Below are positions 1-7,481 of a stretch of 57,407 nucleotides of DNA, piece by piece; within the stretch, counting starts at the first letter, position 1; every line of letters starts with the position of its first letter. Position numbers and translations under genes: made by a program. The DNA is taken from the NCBI RefSeq assembly GCF_000967655.1, contig NZ_JXYA01000056.1, positions 1-57,407 of the forward strand. The letters are read 5' to 3'. The notes under the pieces were generated by a model. That model made no database searches, was not told the origin of the DNA, and was given only the letters and a program-made list of their open reading frames with translations. The stretch is from Pseudoalteromonas rubra (lineage in GTDB: Bacteria > Pseudomonadota > Gammaproteobacteria > Enterobacterales > Alteromonadaceae).

Positions 1-20
1 AACCAATGGGGTCCAGCTCT
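1..20. repeat. Left copy of a 20-bp inverted repeat at the contig ends
   Basis: Bases 1-20 are the exact reverse complement of the last 20 bases of the window, and the match stops right after base 20. Read outward, the sequence begins AGAGCTGGACCCCATTGGTT, which resembles the terminal repeats of IS3-family elements (TG...GACCCC type). The likely explanation is that both ends of the contig run into copies of one insertion sequence. The IS identity is inference, because no transposase is inside the window. Confidence 0.6.
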
Positions 21-153
21 TTTTTAATCGAAAAAGATCAAATATGGAACCTTAGATGATGTATCAAGAAGATACAGCAGCGCCTTTCCGGTCTATCGGT
101 TTGGAAGCAGAAACAGGCGTCACAACTAAAGGAGTCTTGTGCTGGAGAACTGA

Positions 154-375
154 ATGAAACAATACTCAGTCGTAAGAATAAAGTCTCTAAACAAAGAGTT
201 TCAACATTCAGAGCAAAGCTTTGGTTCGCGCGCTCCTCAGATAGGCGATGTCGGAACAATTATTGATGTTTATGACGATTGTCTTGAGATAGAGTGCAGT
301 GATGAAAAAGGCGTTACTCTTTGGTTAGAGTTGTTTGAACCTAATGACGCAGATTTGGAGTTGCTGTACATATAA
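154..375 (+). CDS. Small cassette-like protein, DUF4926-like
   Basis: A 73-residue cytoplasmic protein with no signal peptide. The middle reads GDVGTIIDVYDD and the end LELFEPNDADLELL. This layout recalls the small DUF4926 family (a GxVGTIVEV strand followed by an acidic beta-rich tail), whose members often sit next to toxin-antitoxin or mobile genes; the match is from memory of the pattern, not a search. A GGAG ribosome site lies seven bases before the ATG. The stop codon falls inside the attC-like site that follows, as is usual for integron cassettes. Function unknown. Confidence 0.6.
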   Translation: MKQYSVVRIKSLNKEFQHSEQSFGSRAPQIGDVGTIIDVYDDCLEIECSDEKGVTLWLELFEPNDADLELLYI

Positions 376-472
376 CAAGCGTATAAGGAGAAGGATTGCT
401 AACGTTTGGCCCGGTTCCTCTTCGCTTTATAGTATGGCCATGCATTATCAGCCTTTTATGCGGGTATTAGCA
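371..472 (+). repeat. attC-like site (chromosomal-integron type), degenerate
   Basis: About 100 bases between two small genes have the layout of Vibrio-type attC repeats: a left arm TATAACAAGCG, an inner GGAGAAGGATTG followed by CTAACGTTTGGC, an inner complementary GGTTCCTCTTC, and a right arm CCTTTTATGCGGGTATTAGC. Left and right arms pair imperfectly, with bulges as in real attC sites. The right core reads ATTAGC where GTTRRRY is expected, so the crossover triplet is altered and the site may be weak or dead. No integrase gene and no second site were found in the window. Confidence 0.45.
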
Positions 473-485
473 TGCAGGAAAGTTT

Positions 486-833
486 GTGAGAAGATTTCTA
501 GTTTTTGTGTCATTACTCCTAATTGCGTGCTCGCCATCTTGGGAAGAGTCGCCTTATGAGGTTTACTATATCGATGGTACTAAGACGTTAGGATATAGCC
601 TAGGTGAAGGCGGATATATTGGGCGTATTGATGAGCCTGTAAATATCACAGCTAATGAAAAATTCATATCAGTTTATGCTTGCCCATATAAAGCATGTGG
701 CTTTTATTACATTGATAAAATTAAAGACCACAAGTTTGCAGAGCACGATGAATTTGTGTTTGGGCCGTATACAAACGAGCAGTTTATAAGGCTAGTTAAA
801 AAGTTAGGTTTACCGAGCATCAGCTCAGAGTAA
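486..833 (+). CDS. Small putative lipoprotein, cassette-like
   Basis: A 115-residue protein starting at GTG, with an AGGAAAG ribosome site just upstream. It begins with a short charged segment, a hydrophobic core and a lipobox LIAC ending at Cys15, so it is probably exported and lipidated. The mature part is polar and has one Cys pair (CPYKAC). I recognise no family. The gene starts a few bases after the attC-like site and in the same orientation, as a captured cassette would. It has no promoter of its own that I can see. Confidence 0.65.
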   Translation: MRRFLVFVSLLLIACSPSWEESPYEVYYIDGTKTLGYSLGEGGYIGRIDEPVNITANEKFISVYACPYKACGFYYIDKIKDHKFAEHDEFVFGPYTNEQFIRLVKKLGLPSISSE

Positions 834-909
834 ACTGATTACCAATAAACGCTATAGAGAATGAGGACAAAAAGCTTGGCGTGTGCTTCTTTTTCGCAAA
901 ATTAACATG

Positions 910-1797
910 CTATTCCGCGGCAGATAAAACACCATTCAGGCGCTGTGTAAGTTCACTTTCGAACCGCGTCAGCTTTTCTACTCTTAATTTATTGTGTGTC
1001 AGGTAAAGGTAATCGTTGAACAGGCGCAACAGACTCCAGCAGGCTACGCGTTTTTTAAGCCTTGTTTGTTCTGCCGGGTTTTCACTGTAAAGCGCGATAG
1101 CGCGGGTTTGTAATGCTTGATCGGCGATGGGGCCATCGCCGTGCCAGTTGAGCAGGGCCAAATCAAAGGCCGGATCGCCAAAGTGGGCGCGCTCCCAGTC
1201 AATGGGGATGAGCTGCTGAGCAGGCGTAAGGATGAGATTGCCGGGGTGCAAGTCGCCATGATTGAGCGTAAATGTGCTGAGCTGGTCAAAACCAGGCTGG
1301 TGCGCCTGCAATACCGGGTATAGCGAGTGGTAGAACTCGCTCAGTTTGGCCCGTTCAGTGAGGCGGCTGCGAAAATATCGCCAGACAGCGGTGAGGTGGT
1401 TTGCCGGGTTCAGGATGAGCGAGGTTGGGGCGCTGATTTTGCCGTGGCGTGGTGCGCTTATCTGATGGATTTGTTTGAGCAGGCCGATAACCTGCTCAAG
1501 ATTGAGTGCAGCCCAGTCGGCCATGCTTGTTCCCTCAATATAAGGGCGTAACAACGTCTGCTGGCCATTTTCACTTTGGTGAAGTTCAACCGGCTGCGCA
1601 AAGCGGGTGGGTTTCAGCAAGGTGTACACGTAGGCCTCAGTTTCCAGCCCTGCATGATTTCGGCCAAGTGAGCGTTTACATACCCAGAGGCTTCCGTCAT
1701 CTCTTGTCAGCAGAGTGTTGCTATGGGTGAGGCCGCCGCTAAGCGGCCTGTGCTGTGTAGGCTTGCGGTGCAATGGTGGCAAAGCATTCACATTCAT
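910..1797 (-). CDS. Aminoglycoside/choline kinase-like phosphotransferase
   Basis: A 295-residue protein of the APH/ChoK kinase-like fold. The catalytic loop HGDLHPGN lies at residues 180-187 and the metal-binding Asp (PIDWERA) at 200, followed by GDPAFDLALL, the usual APH-family order. Length fits small-molecule kinases such as thiamine or choline kinase; the substrate cannot be told. It is the last gene of a four-gene minus-strand run (28 bases after the AhpD-like gene), so it may be co-transcribed with the quinone reductase module. Antibiotic phosphorylation is possible but there is no specific sign of it. Confidence 0.8.
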   Translation of the reverse strand: MNVNALPPLHRKPTQHRPLSGGLTHSNTLLTRDDGSLWVCKRSLGRNHAGLETEAYVYTLLKPTRFAQPVELHQSENGQQTLLRPYIEGTSMADWAALNLEQVIGLLKQIHQISAPRHGKISAPTSLILNPANHLTAVWRYFRSRLTERAKLSEFYHSLYPVLQAHQPGFDQLSTFTLNHGDLHPGNLILTPAQQLIPIDWERAHFGDPAFDLALLNWHGDGPIADQALQTRAIALYSENPAEQTRLKKRVACWSLLRLFNDYLYLTHNKLRVEKLTRFESELTQRLNGVLSAAE

Positions 1798-1825
1798 GGT
1801 TTATGTTGCATATTAACGCTGGTGA

Positions 1826-2383
1826 TTAACGTCGATCCGGGTGCGTCCACTGATAGGGCTGCATGGGCGAGTCCAGCTCGGTTTTGGCCAGGGCATTGGT
1901 AAAATTGGAGATAAGCTTTGCAGCAAGGCCGGTCAATACTTCCAGCGCTTGCTGCTTGTTATATCCGGCAGCAAGAAACGCATTCAGCGCGTCATCGCCA
2001 ATGTGGCCCTGTTTGGCCAGCAAGGCTTTTACAAAGTCCTGCAGTGCTTGCAGTTTGCTGTCGGGCAGCGCTGTGCCTTCACGCAGTGCGGTGATCAGCG
2101 CCTCGGGCATACCGGCAGATTTCATCATCCAGGTGTGGCCGGGCACACAGTAGTGGCAGTTATTTTGGTAGTTGGCGGTCATAAAAACCACCTGCTGTTC
2201 AACCGCCGACAAGCTGCTGTCCTGCATGAAAGCGGTAAAGGTGTCGTTATACGCCTTATAGGTGACGGCCGACTCAGCCAGTATTTTGTGTAGATTGGGC
2301 AGCATGCCAAAGCTGGCCAGCGACTGCTCCATCAGCGGTTTCGATTCTTCTGGTGCCGTATCGGGTTCATAATAGGTAAACAT
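1826..2383 (-). CDS. Carboxymuconolactone decarboxylase/AhpD-like protein
   Basis: A 185-residue AhpD-fold protein. The motif NNCHYCVPGH near residue 80 carries the paired cysteines and following His typical of AhpD-like alkylhydroperoxidases, which reduce peroxides or peroxiredoxins. The ATG at 2383 was chosen because GGAG sits seven bases before it; a TTG six codons upstream lacks a site. It lies 24 bases after a peroxiredoxin-like gene, which suggests that the two form a peroxide-reducing pair, as AhpD does with AhpC. The partnership is inference. Confidence 0.8.
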   Translation of the reverse strand: MFTYYEPDTAPEESKPLMEQSLASFGMLPNLHKILAESAVTYKAYNDTFTAFMQDSSLSAVEQQVVFMTANYQNNCHYCVPGHTWMMKSAGMPEALITALREGTALPDSKLQALQDFVKALLAKQGHIGDDALNAFLAAGYNKQQALEVLTGLAAKLISNFTNALAKTELDSPMQPYQWTHPDRR

Positions 2384-2407
2384 GGTTTTTCTCCAGCGCA
2401 ATTCGGC

Positions 2408-2956
2408 TTAGCGGTGCATACCGCGTATGGGGTAGTTATTATCCGGGTCGCGGATCCAGGCCAGTCCGTTGGCCAGCGAGGTTAAGTCCGGGCGAACAAA
2501 CGGGTTGTTAGAGATATCCGTCACCTGGATGTTGCCGGCTTCATTGACGACAAACAGTCCGGGTTCCGCAAACGGATGATCGGTTTCATGTGCTGAGCGC
2601 GGATCAGAAATAAATAAGCCCAGCGTCTTCATTTGCTCAAGGCTCAGGCCATAGCCGAGCTCAAAAGACACATCCAGCTGCTCGCTGTGGCTTTGCAGTT
2701 GTGCCAGGCTGTCGCCCGACACGGCAACAATATCGACTCTGATAGCGGCCAGCTTATCTTTGAATTGCTCAAGCTCGTTGAGGTAGCGGGTGCATAAGGG
2801 GCAATGGCGACCCCGGTAAACCAGCACCAGCTGCCAGCGCTGGTCATTATTGGCCTGTGCCAGAGGGCGGGTGCTGCCATCGGGCAAAGTCACCTGAATA
2901 TCCGGAAACGGGCTGCCGGGGTGAAGTTTTTGGGTGTACTGGTATGCCTGGCTCAT
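2408..2956 (-). CDS. Peroxiredoxin-like (AhpC/TSA, redoxin fold) protein
   Basis: A 182-residue thioredoxin-fold protein. RGRHCPLCTRYL places Cys52 and Cys55 in a CxxC at the position of the peroxidatic Cys of AhpC/TSA proteins. This is the 'peroxiredoxin-like' subgroup with HCP-C rather than the PxxxTxxC of classical enzymes. There is no signal peptide, so it acts in the cytoplasm. An AAGGA ribosome site precedes the ATG. It lies nine bases after mdaB and just before the AhpD-like gene, within a divergently controlled redox operon. Confidence 0.82.
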   Translation of the reverse strand: MSQAYQYTQKLHPGSPFPDIQVTLPDGSTRPLAQANNDQRWQLVLVYRGRHCPLCTRYLNELEQFKDKLAAIRVDIVAVSGDSLAQLQSHSEQLDVSFELGYGLSLEQMKTLGLFISDPRSAHETDHPFAEPGLFVVNEAGNIQVTDISNNPFVRPDLTSLANGLAWIRDPDNNYPIRGMHR

Positions 2957-2965
2957 GAGTATTCC

Positions 2966-3547
2966 TTAAAAGTGGGTGTTTAAATGGCTTTCGAAGCGTG
3001 CAAGGTCGTGCTCAATGTCTGCGTTTTTCATCACATCAAAACAACTAAACGTAGGTATAGACTGCATGCCAAAGAACTTAAAGTTCATATGTGCCGGAAA
3101 TAGTAAGTCGTCTACACTTTTGCCTTCAAAAAACTCGTGCTCGTCATTAAACGACTCCGCCGGGGCATTAAAGGTTACAGACAACATATAACGTGTGTTA
3201 GTGAGTGTTCCGCCACGGCCATAATTGGCTTTGGGGTTGTCTGCCGAGCGGCCATCGCCATTACACAAAGCGCCGCCCATGCCTGCGGTGTATACCTCGT
3301 CCATGTACTTTTTAAATGACCAGGGCAGGCCCATCCAGTTAATGGGAGATTGCAGGATCACCACATCGGCCCAGCGATGTAGCTCAAGTTGCTGCTCAAT
3401 ATCCAGCGGCTCAGCCATAGTAACCACCCGGGTCTCATAACCTTTGGCATTGAGGTGAGAGACCGTTTTATCCACCAGAGTGGTGTTCAGTTTCCCCTCA
3501 GAAAATGGGTAGTACTGATGGGCGTTTATGATCAGGGCTTTGTTCAT
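2966..3547 (-). CDS. mdaB: NAD(P)H quinone oxidoreductase, MdaB family
   Basis: A 193-residue flavodoxin-fold protein matching MdaB (modulator of drug activity B) in length and motifs: an N-terminal NKALIINAHQYYPFSEGKLN, the flavin-loop region QSPINWMGLPWSFKKYMDEV and the GRGGTLTNTRYMLSVTFNAP segment. The family reduces quinones by two electrons, avoiding semiquinone radicals. A GGAG site precedes the ATG. It is the first gene of the operon and faces an HxlR regulator across about 108 bases, the usual arrangement for quinone- or electrophile-sensing control. Confidence 0.88.
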   Translation of the reverse strand: MNKALIINAHQYYPFSEGKLNTTLVDKTVSHLNAKGYETRVVTMAEPLDIEQQLELHRWADVVILQSPINWMGLPWSFKKYMDEVYTAGMGGALCNGDGRSADNPKANYGRGGTLTNTRYMLSVTFNAPAESFNDEHEFFEGKSVDDLLFPAHMNFKFFGMQSIPTFSCFDVMKNADIEHDLARFESHLNTHF

Positions 3548-3655
3548 GTTTATTCTCCAGTAGGCTTAATAACTTGTGTGGTTTATAATAGTAACCTATA
3601 GCGTTTATTCAATTAGTTTACTTTTGGTAACCACCCTGATTTTGGAGTTGTGATT

Positions 3656-4015
3656 GTGGAAAGTGTTGTTAAAACAGATAGTAAGGGCAGGAAAAAAGTT
3701 TTAAATGCCTGTCTGGAACCCTGCGCCATCGAAAAAGGCATGCGTCTGATCGGCTCTAAGTGGACGGGATCGATCATTTATCATCTTAAAGATGAACCTG
3801 TGCGGTTTAACGATCTGGCCAGAATGCTTGGCGGTGCCAGCAAAAAAATGATTGATCAGCGCCTTAAAGAACTCGAAGCACGGGGCATGGTGCTGCGCAC
3901 GGTTGTAAATGAACGCCCGGTGGCGGTCACCTATGAACTGACTGAGTTTGGCCGCTCGGCACTGCATATTCTCGAGCAGCTGCGGGTTTGGTCGGAATCT
4001 CATCAACTTGATTAG
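3656..4015 (+). CDS. HxlR-family transcriptional regulator
   Basis: A winged-helix regulator of 119 residues. The HxlR signature CAIEKGMRLIGSKWTGSII is followed by RFNDLARMLGGASKKMIDQR (recognition helix) and the wing AVTYELTEFGRSAL. The conserved Cys before the first helix is the one used for redox or quinone sensing in YodB/QorR-type members, and a second Cys lies four residues upstream. I chose the GTG at 3656 because GGAG (3644-3647) is eight bases before it; the GTG at 3650 is too close. It is divergent from mdaB and probably represses that operon. Confidence 0.85.
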   Translation: MESVVKTDSKGRKKVLNACLEPCAIEKGMRLIGSKWTGSIIYHLKDEPVRFNDLARMLGGASKKMIDQRLKELEARGMVLRTVVNERPVAVTYELTEFGRSALHILEQLRVWSESHQLD

Positions 4016-4054
4016 GGTAAAAGTATGCTTAATCAGTTCGTAAAGTGATCAGAC

Positions 4055-4075
4055 CATGCTGCAAAAACCAGCATG
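4055..4075. other. Hairpin in a 340-base gene-free stretch upstream of hcnA
   Basis: Between the HxlR gene and hcnA (4016-4355) there is no credible ORF. CATGCTG at 4055-4061 pairs with CAGCATG at 4069-4075 around a seven-base loop. No T-run follows, so it is not a classical terminator. The rest is AT-rich around 4080-4140 and is the probable leader of the hcn operon. Confidence 0.4.
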
Positions 4076-4299
4076 CCCGGATCCAGATCAATTTACGTTT
4101 ATTCATTGTAAATAAATATAGCTTAATTGTTTATTCCGGGTTAATCTTCTCTCGTTCACAGGAGATGAGCTGAATGTGCCTAAAATAGGGCATAGGCGAG
4201 CGAAAGGAACCGGGAAAACGGTTATACACTTTTAAGCAGTTAACTTTTAATTATCATTTTAAGTTGCCCTCAGCGTCAATGGCTCTCACCTGTCCTGTA

Positions 4300-4326
4300 A
4301 ATCAAGCGCGTTTATTGCGCCTGATT
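4300..4326. promoter_or_regulatory. Imperfect palindrome upstream of hcnA
   Basis: AATCA-A-GCGC at 4300-4309 is mirrored by GCGC-C-TGATT at 4317-4326, about 30 bases before the hcnA start. It could be an operator or an RNA hairpin masking the leader. In pseudomonads hcnA is controlled by ANR and by quorum-sensing and RsmA elements; this palindrome does not match the ANR/FNR consensus. Its role is inference. Confidence 0.35.
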
Positions 4327-4355
4327 GATGTATCACAACACGAGAGAGACAAGCT

Positions 4356-4676
4356 ATGAAATCACTTAAGCGCACCAGAGACATTACGCCTCTGCCTTCG
4401 CGCAATTTTAAAATTACCGTCGATGATCAACCGGTTGAGGCCTGTGAAGGGGAAACCGTACTGTCGGTTTTGCTGGCCGCAAACTATGCCAGAGTGATGG
4501 AAAACGACCGCAACGTTGCATCGGGCGCCTATTGTGGCATGGGCGTGTGCCATTGCTGCCAGGTTAAGATCAATGCAAAGCACAAGCAGCGTGCCTGCCA
4601 GACTTTGGTGGAGCCACAAATGTCGGTTGAAACCCTGACTAATCGTTTCAAGGAAGAGGGGATCAAACATGACTAG
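4356..4676 (+). CDS. hcnA: Hydrogen cyanide synthase subunit HcnA ([2Fe-2S] protein)
   Basis: A 106-residue ferredoxin-fold subunit. Cys60, Cys65, Cys68 and Cys81 give the C-x4-C-x2-C-x12-C ligand set of HcnA-type [2Fe-2S] proteins, with an additional Cys67. Length equals Pseudomonas HcnA (about 104). It overlaps hcnB by eight bases. HcnABC is a membrane-associated flavoenzyme complex that oxidises glycine to HCN and CO2 in two steps. The same subunit plan occurs in opine and hydroxyproline oxidases, but the sequence of the third subunit decides for cyanide synthase here. Confidence 0.85.
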   Translation: MKSLKRTRDITPLPSRNFKITVDDQPVEACEGETVLSVLLAANYARVMENDRNVASGAYCGMGVCHCCQVKINAKHKQRACQTLVEPQMSVETLTNRFKEEGIKHD

Positions 4677-6057
4677 CCAGACACACGATAAAGTGGTGAT
4701 TGTTGGCGGCGGCCCGTCTGGCACGGCGGCAGCAGCAGAGTTGGCACGCCATGGATTAAAGTCAGTGATCATCGACGAAGCGCCTAAACTGGGTGGGGTG
4801 ATCTATCGCGGACCACTGCGTCAGACCGACTCATTGCCACATCTGGATGACAATCTGAAGCGCGCCATGACCGCCTTGCAAACGCGTTATCAGGCCCACA
4901 GTGATTCCATAGAAGTTAAAACACAGACGCGGGTACTGGGTCCGGAAGGCAGCAATCAGCTGTTGCTGAGCGATAACTCAGGTTTGAGCCGTCAGCCTTA
5001 TGGCCACCTGATCCTGGCAACGGGTTGTCACGAGCGCAGTGTGCCGTTTCCAGGCTGGCAGCTTCCCGGGGTAATGCTGCTTGGCGGTGTCCAGCTACAA
5101 CTTAAAAGTGGCCTGGTCAGACCGGGACAGCGCATGGCGCTGGTGGGCACCGGGCCTTTATTACCTCTGGTTGCCTGTCAGCTGCATAAAGCGGGTGTTG
5201 ATGTGGTGGGTGTCTATGAAGCCAGCCCGTTTGCCAAACTGGCCAAAGAAGCGGTCGCGCTGCTTAACAAACCTAAGCTAACGCTGTCTGGTATGAGCAT
5301 GATGAGCTACCTCAAAAAACATAAAATTCCGTTCAAGTACGGCTGGGGTATTGTCAGTGCGCAGGGTAAGGAGCAGCTGAACAGCATTCAGGTGGCACCT
5401 TACGACAGTCAATGGCGCGCGCAACGTGATCTGGCGCAGCAGGTGGATGTGGATGCCATTGGTGTGGGTTACGGGTTTGTTGCACGCACTCAGCTGGCTA
5501 TGCTACTGGGTCTGGATCACCACTACAGTAAAGTCAGTGGCTATGTGCCTGTGCTGGATGAGTGGCATCAGAGTCAGAATCACGAGGCATTTGTGGTCGG
5601 CGACAGTAATGGCCTGCTTGGCGCCGATGCGGCCATTTGTGAAGGCCAGCTGGCGGCACTACGCCTGGCCTGGCAATGTGGCAAAATCACCGAGGCGCAG
5701 CTGAGTGCTCGCTCTACCAAAGTCAAAAACAAGCTGGCACGAATTAAAAAATTCCGTTTCGGGTTTGACCGCTTCTCCGACCGCCAAAGCGGACTGTTGT
5801 CTCTGGCGCAGCCCGAGACTGTGGTATGTCGGTGTGAGCAGGTGCGTCGGGAGCAGCTCGACGAAGCCATTGCTCAGGGCGTAAAAGACATCACCAGTTT
5901 GAAGATGCGAACCCGCATTGGGATGGGAGATTGTCAGGGTAAAACCTGTAGCTCTTATGCGCTGGATTATTTGCATCAGGCCGGTTTGACTGAAAATATC
6001 GGCGTGATCAAACCGCGTTTTCCTCTTGATCCTATCCCCTTTACCTTAATGGAATGA
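4669..6057 (+). CDS. hcnB: Hydrogen cyanide synthase subunit HcnB
   Basis: A 462-residue flavoprotein. The N-terminal Rossmann motif VVIVGGGPSGTAAAAEL binds FAD, LILATGCHERSVPFPG is the second dinucleotide-family motif, and the C-terminus has a BFD-like [2Fe-2S] site: Cys387 and Cys389 (VVCRCEQV) with Cys422 and Cys427 (GDCQGKTC). This is the order of HcnB (about 465 residues). It overlaps hcnA at its start and hcnC by four bases (ATGA), which points to coupled translation and a fixed stoichiometry. Confidence 0.87.
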   Translation: MTSQTHDKVVIVGGGPSGTAAAAELARHGLKSVIIDEAPKLGGVIYRGPLRQTDSLPHLDDNLKRAMTALQTRYQAHSDSIEVKTQTRVLGPEGSNQLLLSDNSGLSRQPYGHLILATGCHERSVPFPGWQLPGVMLLGGVQLQLKSGLVRPGQRMALVGTGPLLPLVACQLHKAGVDVVGVYEASPFAKLAKEAVALLNKPKLTLSGMSMMSYLKKHKIPFKYGWGIVSAQGKEQLNSIQVAPYDSQWRAQRDLAQQVDVDAIGVGYGFVARTQLAMLLGLDHHYSKVSGYVPVLDEWHQSQNHEAFVVGDSNGLLGADAAICEGQLAALRLAWQCGKITEAQLSARSTKVKNKLARIKKFRFGFDRFSDRQSGLLSLAQPETVVCRCEQVRREQLDEAIAQGVKDITSLKMRTRIGMGDCQGKTCSSYALDYLHQAGLTENIGVIKPRFPLDPIPFTLME

Positions 6058-7289
6058 ACACAATGAAGAAATATGATGTTGTCATCGCCGGTGGCGGTGC
6101 TGTGGGTGCGGCGTGCGCATACTTTTTAAGCCGCGATACCGATTTAAAAATCGCGTTAATTGATTTAAAGAAACCCGGCAATGCGTCGCGCGCTTCAGCT
6201 GGTGGACTGTGGGCCATTGGCGAGTCAGTTGGTCTGGGTTGTGGGGTGATCTTTTTCAAAACCTTGTCTAAGTTACACAGCGAAGCAAAGGGTGAAGAAG
6301 TACCCGTGATGCGCCCGCACCAGCTGCCAGACTGCTTTTTTGAGTTTGCCTTGACGTCTAACAACATGTATCCGGCGCTGCATCAGGAAATGCTGGAAAA
6401 ACATGGGGTGGATTTTAAGTTTGAGCGCACGGGCCTGAAGTTCATCATGTATAACGAAGAAGACCGATTATACGCTGAGCAGATCACCCAGGGGATCCCG
6501 CACCTGGCCGATCAGGTACGCTGGCTGGATGCCGAGGAGCTTAAAAAGGAAGAGCCGTATGTGACGGATGATGCCATTGGCGCTATCGACTTTATCTGTG
6601 ACCATCAGGTGAACCCGTATCGCCTGGTTGATGCCTATCTGGAAGGCGCGCGGCAAAACGGGGTGTCTTTGTATCTGAACACCGAAGTAACTTCCGTGAT
6701 CCGCAACGGCAACGTAGTGGAAGGGGTGAAAACCGCTGACCAAACCTTTTTCTGCGATACCTTGATCAATGCATCCGGTGCCTGGGCCAATGAGCTGTAT
6801 CAGCAGGCAACCGGGCGTACTATGCCAGTTTATCCGGTCAAAGGGCAGATTGTACTCTCAGAGCGTATGCCTAAGATCATGAACGGCTGTATCAGTACCA
6901 GCGACTGTTATATCGCGCAAAAAGACAACGGCGAGATCCTGATCGGTTCATCCACCGAAGAGAAGGGCTTTGATACCACCAACAGCCTGGACAAAATTCA
7001 GGAGCTGTCGCAGGGCGCAATGAAGTGCTTACCTATTTTAAAAGAGTCGAGCATCAAGCGCTGTTGGGCAGGACTGCGTCCGGGTACGCCGGATGAGCTG
7101 CCGATCCTGGGGCCGGTTAACGGCGTTGAAGGCTATCTGAATGCCTGTGGTCATTTCCGTACCGGAATACTAACCTCAGCCATTACAGGGCAGTTGATGA
7201 CGGAGCTGGTGACGGGCAAAAAGACCACGCTGGATCTAACGCCGTTTAGCGTTGAGCGCTTTGAAGAAGCTGCGCAAAAAGCGGGTTAA
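6054..7289 (+). CDS. hcnC: Hydrogen cyanide synthase subunit HcnC (FAD glycine oxidase)
   Basis: A 411-residue DAO-fold amine oxidase. YDVVIAGGGAVGAACAYFLS binds FAD, and the segments ASAGGLWAIGESVGLGCGVI and FKFERTGLKF agree with what I recall of Pseudomonas HcnC, more closely than with general D-amino-acid or opine oxidases. Length is the usual one (about 417). HcnC would carry the glycine-oxidising site. The ATG at 6054 overlaps the hcnB stop; a second ATG at 6063 is possible. Cyanide formation is known in Pseudomonas, Chromobacterium and some Pseudoalteromonas. Confidence 0.88.
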   Translation: MNTMKKYDVVIAGGGAVGAACAYFLSRDTDLKIALIDLKKPGNASRASAGGLWAIGESVGLGCGVIFFKTLSKLHSEAKGEEVPVMRPHQLPDCFFEFALTSNNMYPALHQEMLEKHGVDFKFERTGLKFIMYNEEDRLYAEQITQGIPHLADQVRWLDAEELKKEEPYVTDDAIGAIDFICDHQVNPYRLVDAYLEGARQNGVSLYLNTEVTSVIRNGNVVEGVKTADQTFFCDTLINASGAWANELYQQATGRTMPVYPVKGQIVLSERMPKIMNGCISTSDCYIAQKDNGEILIGSSTEEKGFDTTNSLDKIQELSQGAMKCLPILKESSIKRCWAGLRPGTPDELPILGPVNGVEGYLNACGHFRTGILTSAITGQLMTELVTGKKTTLDLTPFSVERFEEAAQKAG

Positions 7290-7313
7290 AACCGTTTAAC
7301 TTACATACGTACA

Positions 7314-7331
7314 GGGAGCAAGGACGCTCCC
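7314..7331 (+). terminator. Hairpin after hcnC, weak terminator candidate
   Basis: GGGAGC at 7314-7319 pairs with GCTCCC at 7326-7331 around a six-base loop. A T-run (GTTTTTTAT) comes only about 20 bases later, so termination strength is uncertain. It separates hcnABC from the TonB receptor. Confidence 0.4.
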
Positions 7332-7451
7332 GACCTCACTCTCCTGACTGGCTTGTTTTTTATCAAAAAAGCGTCATATCAAATACACAAAACTTCATTG
7401 ATTATTTCTTAACACTTGGCTGCATTCGTGGTACAGTCCTCGCGCAAAATT

Positions 7452-7464
7452 GTTATAGTATATC
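7452..7464 (+). promoter_or_regulatory. Zur-box-like site upstream of the TonB receptor
   Basis: GTTATAGTATATC lies 17 bases before the receptor start codon. It fits the core GTTAT-nnn-ATAAC of the gammaproteobacterial Zur box except for one base in the right half. Nearly the same 17-base sequence (GTTAT..TATATCATAA) precedes the nicotianamine synthase-like gene, and a third copy precedes the ABC genes. That Zur binds here is inference from the pattern. Confidence 0.6.
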
Positions 7465-7481
7465 ATAATGAAGGATTGATA

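Noticed and set aside
4320..4340. FNR/ANR box upstream of hcnA
   Set aside because: TTGAT is followed by ATCAC with the wrong spacing; it does not fit TTGAT-N4-ATCAA.
4356..7289. Opine or hydroxyproline oxidase instead of cyanide synthase
   Set aside because: The same three-subunit plan exists there, but the HcnC blocks and all three subunit lengths fit HcnABC better, and no opine catabolic genes are nearby.
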